NCBI RefSeq assembly: GCF_003339865.1
Contig: NZ_QPKV01000009.1
Location: forward strand, 62,001-126,000
DNA from: Pedobacter chinensis
Lineage (GTDB): Bacteria > Bacteroidota > Bacteroidia > Sphingobacteriales > Sphingobacteriaceae
Reading direction: 5' to 3'
Length of the DNA stretch: 64,000 bases
Part shown: in pieces, positions 1 to 9,265 of the stretch
Numbering within the stretch: position 1 is the stretch's first letter
How the letters are laid out: each line of letters opens with the position of its first letter
Position numbers and translations under genes: made by a program
Notes under the pieces: model-generated
The model's input: the letters and a program-made list of their open reading frames with translations, nothing else
The model's database searches: none
Told to the model about the DNA's origin: nothing

Positions 1-1113
1 GATGAAATAACCCGTATTGGCATTGGCATGTTTATAAGTTACAATACCTGCTTTCTCCAAACTATCCAGGTTGGCCACAGTTGGCTTATTCCTGGGATCA
101 TAATGGATGAGATCGAAAAATTCCTGAGTAAAAGGTAGAAAACTCCATCCAGATATATAATCTGGTGCTTGTGCTGCAATTACCGGAACATAATTACGTG
201 GACCAACCAAAATAGACATTACGTTCCCTTCGCCGCTACCCACATTGCCCCAACCCATGTTGGAAGTTGTATTGTAAACAATCTCTAATATAGACTCTGA
301 ATTAAATTTATTCTTCCAGTTCCATAGGTCTGCATAATTTGTCAACAACCTGTAACCGTATTGGCTATTACCTGGTGATGGTCCGTTTACCAAAGCAAAT
401 TCGGCTGCAGCCTCAGTCCATTTTTGTTGCCACATATATACTTTTCCCAATATTGCGTGTGCGGCGCCTTGTGTCAATCTACCGCCTTCACTGGCAGCAG
501 GCACTGTTACCGGCAGATTAGGCATTGCTTCTGTCAGATCTTTGATTACCTGTGCGTAAATTTGATCAGCGGGCACTTGTTCTACATCAAACAATTTATC
601 GGGCTCAACAGGTAACAGCAATAATGGACAGTTCTTAAATAATTTTACCAAATCAAAATAAAAGAAGGCCCGGAGCGCTTTTACCTCGGCAACATATCTG
701 GACTTTGTGGTTGCGTTCAAACCTGTAATTCCCTCTATCTTGCTTAAGAAAACATTGGCCCTGTAAACACCAGTAAAGCCTTTGTTCCATAAATGACTTG
801 CCGCACCGGAGGTGGAGGTTAATGTATAATTGTTGATGGTTTGCAGATCAGCAATGTCCGATGGAGAATCTCCTCCGGCATAGTGATCATCACAAGCTGC
901 GCTTAAAATATTAACCTTGGTTAAATAGCCTCCAGATTGGTTACCAACCACATCATAAACCGATATCAGTGCCTCTAATGCATCAGAGGGTTTGGAATAA
1001 TAATTAGCTTCCGTTATCCTACCTCTTGGATTTACATCCAATTGCTTTCTGCAAGAACTGAACATATTCACTGCAAGCAAAGCAATTAACACTTTTAAAA
1101 AATTCTTTTTCAT
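1..1113 (-). CDS. SusD/RagB-family nutrient-binding lipoprotein (C-terminus outside window)
   Basis: Reading back from an ATG at 1113 the frame stays open to the window edge, giving 371 residues without a stop, so the C-terminal part lies outside. The N-terminus is a lipoprotein signal (hydrophobic stretch then MFSSC, lipidation Cys about residue 21). The body has the SusD pattern: ITEANYYSKPSDALEAL near the start, YRANVFLSKI, then AEVKALRAFFYFDLVKLF, and a TPR-like GKVYMWQQKWTEAAAEF segment. SusD proteins sit on the outer surface and hand oligosaccharides or other nutrients to the SusC channel. The start is only 10 bp after the SusC stop, so the two are surely one operon. The substrate cannot be told from the sequence. 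Confidence 0.93.
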   Translation of the reverse strand, partial: MKKNFLKVLIALLAVNMFSSCRKQLDVNPRGRITEANYYSKPSDALEALISVYDVVGNQSGGYLTKVNILSAACDDHYAGGDSPSDIADLQTINNYTLTSTSGAASHLWNKGFTGVYRANVFLSKIEGITGLNATTKSRYVAEVKALRAFFYFDLVKLFKNCPLLLLPVEPDKLFDVEQVPADQIYAQVIKDLTEAMPNLPVTVPAASEGGRLTQGAAHAILGKVYMWQQKWTEAAAEFALVNGPSPGNSQYGYRLLTNYADLWNWKNKFNSESILEIVYNTTSNMGWGNVGSGEGNVMSILVGPRNYVPVIAAQAPDYISGWSFLPFTQEFFDLIHYDPRNKPTVANLDSLEKAGIVTYKHANANTGYFI

Positions 1114-1123
1114 TTTAAATAAT

Positions 1124-4100
1124 TTAAAATCCAACATTTAATCCTACCATAAATGATCTTGCCTGAGGATAAACACCACGGTCTACCCCAAGTACAGTAC
1201 CGCCGATTTCGGGATCATAACCCGTGTAACCAGTAACAGTCCATAAATTTTCACTCATTACATAAACTCGTACTTTTTGAGCCCCGATTTTTTTGGAAAT
1301 ATTTTGTGGAAAATTATAACCTACCTGAAGAGTTTTCAACCTGAAATAATCACCTTTTTCCAGATACAGGTCAGAAAAATTAGAGTAATTTCTATTTGGA
1401 TCATTCTGCACCACACGAGGAACATTGGTACTGGTATTAGATGGCGTCCATCTGTCCAGAATTTTGGTTTGCCAGTTGGCAAAGGTAACATCCAAACGTC
1501 TAAGCCCCTGAAAAATCATATTCCCGCCAACGCCATTACCAAATGCCACCAAATCAAAGTTTTTATAGCCCAGGTTTAACGTTAAACCATAGGTAAATGT
1601 GGGTATTGGGCTTCCAAGATAAGTTCTGTCAGATGCATTGATGATATCATCCCCATTCAGGTTGGCAAATTTGATATCTCCAGGGCGGGCACTCGGCTGC
1701 AGTCTTCCACCACCAGGTCCCACATAACTATCAACCTCTGCCTGGGTTTGGAAAATACCCAAACGTTGATAGCCGAAATATTCATTAAATGATCTGTCTA
1801 AAGCTGTTCTGGTAAAATTGCCCATATTTTGAAAGCTCTGGGCATTATCTTCTATGAACTCCCTTCCAGGAAGCAGCTTGGTGACCTTATTTTTAAGTGT
1901 GGCCAAGTTTCCATTGAGGCCAAAGTTAACCTGTCCGATTTGCTTTCTGTACCCTAACTCAAACTCAAAACCCGTGTTTTGCATATCACCCACATTTTGA
2001 ACCGGCCCGCCAGCTGCACCTATATACAAAGGTATACCAGGTGTTTGCAAAATGCCAACCGTTTTCTTTTTATAATATTCTGCAACAAGGGTTAAGTTAT
2101 TGAATAAAGTCGCTTCGAAACCAATATTCGTTTGCCTGGTCTCTTCCCATTTCAAATTAGGATTTGATAATGCTGCGGGGCTCCAGCCAATCACACTTTG
2201 GTCGGTAGTGCCGAAAGTATAATTTCTACCACTACTTACCAAAGAAACATACCTGAAATCTCCAATGGCATCGTTACCAGTTACTCCATACCCTCCGCGG
2301 AATTTTAGGAAATTGACAATCTCATTCTCTTTCCAAAACCCTTCTTTTGAGGTTACCCATCCCAATGAAAATGAAGGGAAGTAACCAAACGGGAAATTTT
2401 GACCAAAGCGACTAGAGCCGTCTCGTCTAATCACACCAGTAAACAGATACTTTTCATCGTAATCATAAGTGGCCCTTAAAAATACAGAATTAACCACGTG
2501 TGTTGTACTCTCGCCACCGCCAACAGTTTTGTTGGCCGTACCTGGATCATAATTTAAACCTGCTTCATAAAAATTATTCGCAATAATGTTTTGATAGGTT
2601 GTGTTTAAACTTCTGGTATTATTATCCATATAATAGCCATGACCAAGTATCAGAAATGGATGGTGTTTGCCCGCATTAAAAGAATAACTCAGCGTATTTT
2701 CCCACAGATAATTTAAAACTGTGTTCATTTCTCTATAAAACCTCTTACTCGTATTTTGTGAAGAGGAATTCAGATAGAATAAGGGGGTATAACTATCCTG
2801 GCCATAAAAAGCCACCTTTGTTCCTAGGTTAGACCTGAATTTTAGGTTTTTGATTGGCTCTATTTCTCCATAAACATTACCCACAATATTGTGATCCCAG
2901 CCAAAATTGCCCAACCTGGTTTGGATATAGGCCAAAGGATTGGTCATTTCCTGTCCAACAATTGGCGAAATGCCATACGGAAAACCATCTGCATTTCGCA
3001 ACGTATTAGCGATAGTATAAGGTGACCTAGCAATATTTGCAGGATCAGTTTCAATTATCGGTGTGATAGGATCTAAGTTTATGGCAGAGCTTAGCGGTCC
3101 ACCGAACTCGCTGTTGGTATTGCCCAAGCCGCTGTTAACGGAATGGCTATAGCCTAGATTTTCACCAATAGTTATCCACTTTGCCGGCTTGTAAGTTGAG
3201 TTGATCCTTACATTTGCACGATTCCACTTTGAAATCGGACTGGCCACAATACCATCTTGTTTGATGTAGCCAAATGAGCTGTAGATATTGAATTTTTCGT
3301 TACCGCCACTCACACTGAATTCATGTGTCTGTCTTCTTGAATCGTTATCAAAAATAACCGACTGCCAATCTGTACCCTGTCCGAAGGAAGCCGGGTTGGC
3401 ATAAGGAGCAGGCAATCCTGCATTGACTGCAGATTCATTTCGAATAATGGCGTAATCGGTTGCGTTTAACAAATTTAGCTTTTTAGCCGGTGCTGAAGTA
3501 CCATAGAAAACATTGTAATTTATCCTAATCGAACCAATTGCACCTTTTTTTGTGGTAATCAAGATTACACCGTTAGCTGCCCGGGCGCCATAAATAGCTT
3601 GCGAAGCTGCATCCTTTAAAACCTCAATAGATTCGATATCTGATTGGTTTAAGTAGCCTATGCCGCCATTATCCACAATTACTCCATCCACCACCCAAAG
3701 TGGATCATTGTTACCACCGGAAGCAAAAGAGGTATAACCCCTTACCCTTACGGTAGAACCCGTTCCAGGTTGTCCGTTGCTTGATGCAATGGTTAAACCA
3801 GAAGTTCTTCCCTGCAGAGCCTGCTCCACCCTGTTGATCGGCATCGACTCCAAGTCTTTAGCCTTAACACTGGAGATCGAACCTGTTACCAGGGCTTTCT
3901 TTTGTGTACCATACCCCACAACAACAACTTCGGATAAATCTTTTGTGTCAGCCAGTAAGGAGACATTAATTCTTCCTCCAGCCGGGATGGTTACCGTTTG
4001 AGTTGTCATACCAAGTAAGCTAACGGTAAGTTTTCCACCAACAGGTGCCTGGATAGAAAAAATACCATTTGGATCTGTAGCTGCCGCTCGGGTAGTACCA

Positions 4101-4246
4101 TCGAGTTTAACTGTAACACCAGGTAATGGAGTACCATCTTTCTGGTCTGTTACCTTTCCTGTAACGGTGATATCCTGCGCCAATAAAGCTAAGGGAAATG
4201 CCAAGATACAGTAAACGAAGAATACGAATGTAAATCTTCCTCTCAT
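1124..4246 (-). CDS. SusC/RagA-family TonB-dependent outer-membrane receptor
   Basis: The 1040-residue protein has a signal peptide (about 1-23), a carboxypeptidase-regulatory-like domain (about 26-105), the SusC signature SEVVVVGYGTQKK just before the plug, a plug domain (about 115-235, with MPINRVEQALQGRTSGL and RVRGYTSF), and a large beta-barrel ending in an aromatic residue (VGLNVGF). These proteins import nutrients across the outer membrane with TonB energy and pair with the downstream SusD. The length is normal for the family. A Bacteroidota-type promoter lies about 60-100 bp upstream. The neighbouring sensor-regulator on the same strand is the likely controller. Confidence 0.96.
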   Translation of the reverse strand: MRGRFTFVFFVYCILAFPLALLAQDITVTGKVTDQKDGTPLPGVTVKLDGTTRAAATDPNGIFSIQAPVGGKLTVSLLGMTTQTVTIPAGGRINVSLLADTKDLSEVVVVGYGTQKKALVTGSISSVKAKDLESMPINRVEQALQGRTSGLTIASSNGQPGTGSTVRVRGYTSFASGGNNDPLWVVDGVIVDNGGIGYLNQSDIESIEVLKDAASQAIYGARAANGVILITTKKGAIGSIRINYNVFYGTSAPAKKLNLLNATDYAIIRNESAVNAGLPAPYANPASFGQGTDWQSVIFDNDSRRQTHEFSVSGGNEKFNIYSSFGYIKQDGIVASPISKWNRANVRINSTYKPAKWITIGENLGYSHSVNSGLGNTNSEFGGPLSSAINLDPITPIIETDPANIARSPYTIANTLRNADGFPYGISPIVGQEMTNPLAYIQTRLGNFGWDHNIVGNVYGEIEPIKNLKFRSNLGTKVAFYGQDSYTPLFYLNSSSQNTSKRFYREMNTVLNYLWENTLSYSFNAGKHHPFLILGHGYYMDNNTRSLNTTYQNIIANNFYEAGLNYDPGTANKTVGGGESTTHVVNSVFLRATYDYDEKYLFTGVIRRDGSSRFGQNFPFGYFPSFSLGWVTSKEGFWKENEIVNFLKFRGGYGVTGNDAIGDFRYVSLVSSGRNYTFGTTDQSVIGWSPAALSNPNLKWEETRQTNIGFEATLFNNLTLVAEYYKKKTVGILQTPGIPLYIGAAGGPVQNVGDMQNTGFEFELGYRKQIGQVNFGLNGNLATLKNKVTKLLPGREFIEDNAQSFQNMGNFTRTALDRSFNEYFGYQRLGIFQTQAEVDSYVGPGGGRLQPSARPGDIKFANLNGDDIINASDRTYLGSPIPTFTYGLTLNLGYKNFDLVAFGNGVGGNMIFQGLRRLDVTFANWQTKILDRWTPSNTSTNVPRVVQNDPNRNYSNFSDLYLEKGDYFRLKTLQVGYNFPQNISKKIGAQKVRVYVMSENLWTVTGYTGYDPEIGGTVLGVDRGVYPQARSFMVGLNVGF

Positions 4247-4313
4247 AGAAATTAGTTTTAAGTTAATATTTGGTTAGTTTAATGATTTGGTTTTGGTGGC
4301 CAAATCTTAAAAT

Positions 4314-4345
4314 CAAATCTATAGAGGTAGAAAATAATTGCACAA
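4314..4345 (-). promoter_or_regulatory. Putative Bacteroidota promoter of susC-susD
   Basis: On the minus strand the -7 element TAGATTTG (4314-4321) fits TANNTTTG, and ATTG lies 21 bp upstream of it (CAAT at 4343-4346 on the plus strand). Start of transcription would fall near 4307, giving a leader of about 60 nt before the susC ATG. Spacing and sequence resemble the other promoters proposed in this window. This is a pattern match only. Confidence 0.5.
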
Positions 4346-4504
4346 TTTGCTGCTACTACACAAACCATACAAAAGCCCTCAATCAAGAAAAAAATGATGA
4401 ATATATACCTACATAAGCCCTACAGAAGGCACAAAAAACACCTGTAAATCAGAATGTTAAATATTAATCAATAAAAAAAATCAGATTGTAACAAAAATGT
4501 CGAT

Positions 4505-7423
4505 TTAAGGTTTTTTTTGCCTCGAAATTTCGATTAAAAACTCGTATAAATTGGTTTCAGGTTTTAGATTGAGTTTCTTTCTAAGGCGATACCTTCCTAC
4601 TTCAATGGCTTTGATGGTTACATTCATTAATTGTGCCATTTCTTTTGATGAGAGATTCATGGATAGGTAGGCGCAAAACTTTAGATCATTCTGGCTCAAA
4701 TCCGGATAAAGATCTTTCAGCTTATTAAAAAATTCAGTATTTACATGGTTAAAATGTACACTTAAATGATCCAATTCCTGATCTTTCTTTTCTACATCTT
4801 TTATCAGGCGGATGAGATGCCTGAAACTTGGCGAGCTCTCGCTGATATCATGATTTTTAACAACGGCAGAAATAACCTCTTTAATTTTAGCTAAAACTTT
4901 TCCACGTTGAACCAAATGCATGGTCATGGTAGAAAGTTCCTTGTTTTTATAATTCACGTCAGCTTCCAGCTTTTCATTCTGAAGCCTAACAATTTCCTTC
5001 TCATTCCTATCCAATTCCAACTGGTGCAGATAGGTGATCCGCTCTTGTTCTTTCCGGTGTTTTCGCTTTTGCCATTTGATAATCAATCTGACCAGGAGAA
5101 TAGCAATAATCAGATAAAATAGCTTCATCCAAATTGTGTTATACCATGCTGGCAGAATCCTAAAACTGTAACTTAATATTTTCGACTCATTATCAACATT
5201 GGTTCTGGCCTTTATATTAAATGTATAATTTCCGGCAGGCAGATTCGTGTAGTCCTTTTCGCTTTTATTATTCCAGGCCGACCATTCATCATCAAAGCCA
5301 ACCAATTGATAGCTGAATTTTAAATTCTTGTCGTGCTCAAAAAGTGTAGATGAAAACTCAAAATGAATAGAATTGAGGTCATAGGTATATGCTGGTTTTT
5401 TAGTAAGATCCTGTTTACCGGTAATTAATCCATTTTTTACAAAGTAGCCTCCAAAAACCAGGCTATCAGTTTTACCCTGCAGCTTTACCATTCCCAAAAC
5501 AACCGTTGGTTTAGTAATATTTTGAATATACTTGCTGTAGTTGATATGATAAGCACCTTTGTTTGCTCCAATAAATATGTTTTTGTTATCCAACGTGTAA
5601 ATCGACTCGAAGCCACCAACCACTTTCCCATCTAATTCAGGCAAATAAAATATGCTGAAAGCGTTTCCTCCGGAAGGTTTGCTGAAATCAATAACACCAA
5701 CTTTTTTATTACTCACAAACCATACATTTCCATCGCTATCTTCCTTTAAATACTGGATGGGAATATCGTTCAAAGCGTTGCCAAACATTTTTAGCCGAAC
5801 AAATTTCCTGGTTGTTGTATCAAATTCAAACACACCCTTAACTGTTGCTATAACTACCCGGTTTTTGATTCGGTAAACATAGTTGTAAAGTTTAAGCGGC
5901 AGTCCATCACGATCAGTATACATTGTACTGCTTAAAACACTTTTGTGATCAGGTTTTAACACAATTTTATATACACCATGATAAGGATGAGACGCCCATA
6001 TCAAATCAGGATTGTTATTATCTGTTACAATAAAACGGAGTGTTTCATTTATGCCGTCAATTTTACCAACATTAGAGAAAGAACCATTTTTGAAAGCTAA
6101 TTTCTGCAAACCGGAATAAGTTCCCGCAACCAAATCTGTAATAGGATATACATTTTCCAAAGGTTGAAACATCCAGGTTCCGGGCAATGTATATAAAGGT
6201 GTGGCTACATCGTTTTTAATAACAGATGTACCTTCTTCATGTGCCATTAACAATTGGTTATTAAACTCATTTAATCCCCAAACCTGCCCTTTTGTATTTT
6301 TAACTTCGGTAAAATTTGATGTTGAATAACTTAAATCATCATTGTTTCCGGTAAGTTTTGAGGCGTAAAGCCCATTTGATGTACCGATATAAAGCGATTG
6401 ATCATATTTCCTGAAAGCATAGCTGGTGATTTGCTTGTTTCGGTCGGGAAAAATATTTTTTATAGCACTGTTAATCGCTATATAGGCGATTCCATCATCT
6501 AAAGCCAGCCACATGTTTTTATCGCTATCGAGCAAAATACCCCGAACGTTATTATTTTGTAAGCCTTCCCGATAATTATACTTTTGAACCAGTTCACCAT
6601 TTTTAGTCATCACATAAACCCCACCAGAAGTTGTTCCAAGTGCATATTGAGAAGGATTGATCTGACCCGCAAAAAATATACGATCATTGAAGAGTATATG
6701 ATCAAGTTTGGTTTTAAAAGAGATTAACTTGCCTTTTGAAACCAAATACAACCCCCGTTTTAAGGTCGAAATTAGTAATGTATCTCCCTGGTAAGGCAAA
6801 ACCGCAGTTACTGATGCTTGCTTTAAAATAGTATCAGTACAGTAAGGTTTCCAGGCCTCCTGGCTGTAAACCATTAATCCTATTTTTTTATCCTGAGCAA
6901 AGATTTTATGATCTGCCAAAGCCAAACATAGCCAGGAAGTAGATGGTTTATAAAACTTAACTGCATCGTTTTTATAATGTAGGATGGCATTATTAGACCG
7001 GAAAAATACTTCGTCCTGAAAAATGGAAATATCCCATATATCGGCTAGTTTTCTTAAATTTTCTGGCAGTAAGTGAAGAAGAGATGTGTATTTTAAGATT
7101 CCCTGGGCATTTGGGTAAAAATATCCAAATTCATCTTGTCCGCCAACATAGATCCGGTTTTTTGTATCGATTCCTAATGACCTTACAGCGGTAAAATTGG
7201 GCAGACGATGAAGACTCCAATATCGCCCGTTAAAGGTTAGTAAACCCTCATTATTCCCAAAATAAAGAATCCCGCCATGATCTTGTTTAACGTCCCAGTT
7301 TTGAATACCTCCTTTATAGTCTTCATTATTATAATTAACAATTTGTGGAATGCCCATTAAGTCCTGGGCATATGAAGACTTACTAATCAGAATGATAGTT
7401 AAAGCAAAAAGAAATTTATTCAT
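4505..7423 (-). CDS. Membrane-spanning sensor-regulator: beta-propeller, triple-Tyr domain, LuxR-type HTH
   Basis: The 972-residue protein has a signal peptide (1-19) and a long periplasmic region of propeller-like repeats (about 25-620) with phrases such as GLLTFNGRYWSLHRLP and DSDGNVWFVSNKKVGVIDF. A Y_Y_Y domain follows (about 690-755, FSYQLVGFDDEWSAW), then one transmembrane helix (about 760-780), a charged coiled coil, and a C-terminal LuxR-like helix-turn-helix (about 909-965, SSKEMAQLMNVTIKAIEVGR). There is no histidine kinase or receiver domain, so it is a one-component regulator rather than a hybrid two-component system. It lies upstream of and co-directional with the SusCD pair and is probably its inducer-responsive activator; the ligand is unknown. 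Confidence 0.85.
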   Translation of the reverse strand: MNKFLFALTIILISKSSYAQDLMGIPQIVNYNNEDYKGGIQNWDVKQDHGGILYFGNNEGLLTFNGRYWSLHRLPNFTAVRSLGIDTKNRIYVGGQDEFGYFYPNAQGILKYTSLLHLLPENLRKLADIWDISIFQDEVFFRSNNAILHYKNDAVKFYKPSTSWLCLALADHKIFAQDKKIGLMVYSQEAWKPYCTDTILKQASVTAVLPYQGDTLLISTLKRGLYLVSKGKLISFKTKLDHILFNDRIFFAGQINPSQYALGTTSGGVYVMTKNGELVQKYNYREGLQNNNVRGILLDSDKNMWLALDDGIAYIAINSAIKNIFPDRNKQITSYAFRKYDQSLYIGTSNGLYASKLTGNNDDLSYSTSNFTEVKNTKGQVWGLNEFNNQLLMAHEEGTSVIKNDVATPLYTLPGTWMFQPLENVYPITDLVAGTYSGLQKLAFKNGSFSNVGKIDGINETLRFIVTDNNNPDLIWASHPYHGVYKIVLKPDHKSVLSSTMYTDRDGLPLKLYNYVYRIKNRVVIATVKGVFEFDTTTRKFVRLKMFGNALNDIPIQYLKEDSDGNVWFVSNKKVGVIDFSKPSGGNAFSIFYLPELDGKVVGGFESIYTLDNKNIFIGANKGAYHINYSKYIQNITKPTVVLGMVKLQGKTDSLVFGGYFVKNGLITGKQDLTKKPAYTYDLNSIHFEFSSTLFEHDKNLKFSYQLVGFDDEWSAWNNKSEKDYTNLPAGNYTFNIKARTNVDNESKILSYSFRILPAWYNTIWMKLFYLIIAILLVRLIIKWQKRKHRKEQERITYLHQLELDRNEKEIVRLQNEKLEADVNYKNKELSTMTMHLVQRGKVLAKIKEVISAVVKNHDISESSPSFRHLIRLIKDVEKKDQELDHLSVHFNHVNTEFFNKLKDLYPDLSQNDLKFCAYLSMNLSSKEMAQLMNVTIKAIEVGRYRLRKKLNLKPETNLYEFLIEISRQKKP

Positions 7424-7688
7424 TTAGTTAGGGAGATTACGCAATTATAAAGATATAATTTCAATTTTAGCTAACGAGAAACAAAATGAAACTGTTTCTA
7501 AATCATTTCCCAAACTCAGTGGTAGGTAAGGATATGCACGGCAACTGAACAGGCTTATCGTGAATACATCTTTAAAACCATAACGTGATAATTAGCTAAT
7601 GCGTTTTTCAATAGCGAAAGCCTTAAGATTATCCTCGATGAGCAATAGTGATTCTCATTCAATGTCGTTAAGTTAAGGGAAACTTGCT

Positions 7689-7835
7689 CGTCATTGCGAG
7701 GTTTTTTTCAAAACCGTGGCAATCTGCCCGTGCTGTGGACTTGTCAGTTCGCCTTATCTTCCACTGCTTATATCCTCTCACACCAGAAGATTGCTTCATT
7801 CCACTGCACAGGCCCTTTTTCGATTCGCAATGACG
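7689..7835. repeat. Degenerate copy of the CGTCATTGCGA element
   Basis: The 605-bp gap 7424-8028 has no supported gene. It contains a 147-bp element whose ends form an 11-bp inverted repeat: CGTCATTGCGA at 7689-7699 and TCGCAATGACG at 7825-7835, with GGCAATCTGCCCGTGCTGTGG inside shortened and altered. It is a diverged single copy of the family that is tandemly repeated at 59.4-60.5 kb. A 65-residue reading frame over it is not credible as a gene. In the rest of the gap I see nothing definite. Confidence 0.75.
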
Positions 7836-8028
7836 GCCGCTCTAAAAAGCTAAATAATGACATTGGATTCTCATCTGCGTGGGAATGACGACACAGCTTA
7901 GCCTGGAAATATGGTGTCACACACCCAACTCAGCAAAATACTTGAGGGCACGTACCATAGCTCCATACCCACGAACCAAAAAAAATTAAAATAGTTCTAA
8001 ACTCAAAAATTTCTTTCTTCTGATGAGG

Positions 8029-8688
8029 TTATTTGATGAGGTGTTTCTGTACCGCCTTTTTCCAGATCGCATAGCCCGCTGCATTCATGTGCAACATATC
8101 ATCAACAAATAATTCAGGGCGCATTTTTCCATCTTTTGTGAGCATCAGACTATAAACATCTACAAATTTTGTATAAGGTTCCTTTGATAAAAACTCTTTA
8201 ATGAGCGCATTAGCCGCTACACCTTTTTCCTTAAATTTTTCTCTGCTCGGACTCGGTTTTATCGAAATATAAACAATAGGCACACTGGGCAATTTCGCCC
8301 TGATGGATTGATACAAATTAATGGTTCTGTTTAAAACACTATCAGGAGTGGTTTTTTCATTCGGCAGGTCATTTTCGCCTACATAAATTACGATTTGACG
8401 TGGATCATAAGGGAATACAATATCATTTAAATAAAACGTGATGTCGTTTGTTACCGCGCCACCTATTCCCCGGTTTAGGGCGTTATATTTAGCAAATACC
8501 TGTGTTAAATCGTCCCATTTTCTAATCGATGAACTTCCTATAAACAACACCGGATGAACTGGTGGTTTATACATCTGATCATACTTTTTGATGGTTTGTA
8601 CATCATTCCAAAAATTGGGTTTCGATTGACCAAAGGCGGTTATCAGTAAAAATTGAAGAAGAAATAAGGTTAAGAATAATTTTTTCAT
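8029..8688 (-). CDS. SGNH/GDSL-type esterase or lipase, secreted
   Basis: Taking the ATG at 8688 gives 219 residues beginning MKKLFLTLFLLQFLLITAFGQ, a clear signal peptide; a longer frame from 8730 would spoil it. The SGNH blocks are visible: LFIGSSSIRKWDDL (block I, nucleophile Ser), the GIGGAVTNDI region (block II Gly), YVGENDLPNE (block III Asn) and the C-terminal DDMLHMNAAGY (block V with Asp and His). The enzyme probably removes acyl or acetyl groups from a carbohydrate or lipid in the periplasm or outside the cell. Its position near the SusCD locus fits, but a separate transcription unit is likely and the substrate is unknown. Confidence 0.88.
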   Translation of the reverse strand: MKKLFLTLFLLQFLLITAFGQSKPNFWNDVQTIKKYDQMYKPPVHPVLFIGSSSIRKWDDLTQVFAKYNALNRGIGGAVTNDITFYLNDIVFPYDPRQIVIYVGENDLPNEKTTPDSVLNRTINLYQSIRAKLPSVPIVYISIKPSPSREKFKEKGVAANALIKEFLSKEPYTKFVDVYSLMLTKDGKMRPELFVDDMLHMNAAGYAIWKKAVQKHLIK

Positions 8689-8805
8689 GGCTTGTAAACA
8701 TATTTTGAAAGCACACAAGATAAGAATCATTACCTGAACGCTATATAAAAAGTCTGTGACTGATAGAATATGTTTTAATCCAATATGTACATGCGAAGCA
8801 GAAGA

Positions 8806-9171
8806 CTATTTCTCTGTTAGTTTCTGCTGAATGCCTTCGGTTATTTTCTTCAACTTCACATAACCATCCAACGAGCTGTTCTTTTTGTCAAAATTAATCT
8901 CCAACCAACCTTTTTTAGCCTTTAAGTTAAATTTATCCTTGCCATTTAAATTCACAAATAAATCGATATTTTGATCAAGCGGAAGTTCATTGTTTAATGC
9001 GCTGTCTAAATATTTTTCAAGTTTGCTTATTTTATCTTCTGTAAAACTTGCCTCAAACTTAAAAGATGAATTGGTATCACTTGTTTTAAGTGATAAATGG
9101 CCCCCGCTGTTATGGCAAGCGTAGCACAATGATGCGAAGAGAATGGCAATGCCATATATTATTGTTTTCAT
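8806..9171 (-). CDS. Small hypothetical lipoprotein
   Basis: The 121-residue protein has a hydrophobic leader ending LCYAC, with the Cys near residue 19 a plausible lipidation site. The rest is polar and Lys-rich, with no cysteines and no recognised domain; the middle (about 50-75) looks helical, with KLEKYLDSALN. I do not recognise the family. It lies 94 bp downstream of the outer-membrane receptor gene on the same strand and may be read with it. Confidence 0.6.
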   Translation of the reverse strand: MKTIIYGIAILFASLCYACHNSGGHLSLKTSDTNSSFKFEASFTEDKISKLEKYLDSALNNELPLDQNIDLFVNLNGKDKFNLKAKKGWLEINFDKKNSSLDGYVKLKKITEGIQQKLTEK

Positions 9172-9265
9172 ATTTTTTGTTTAATTATTTAAACTGATTA
9201 ACTGTTGGTAATTGGTTATTGCCATGCAACTTTGAATTTAAGACTCCGAACCGGCGATCATAAGG

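Noticed and set aside
7694..7888. 64-residue ORF on the plus strand
   Set aside because: It is within the worn CGTCATTGCGA element and its composition is that of repeat DNA.
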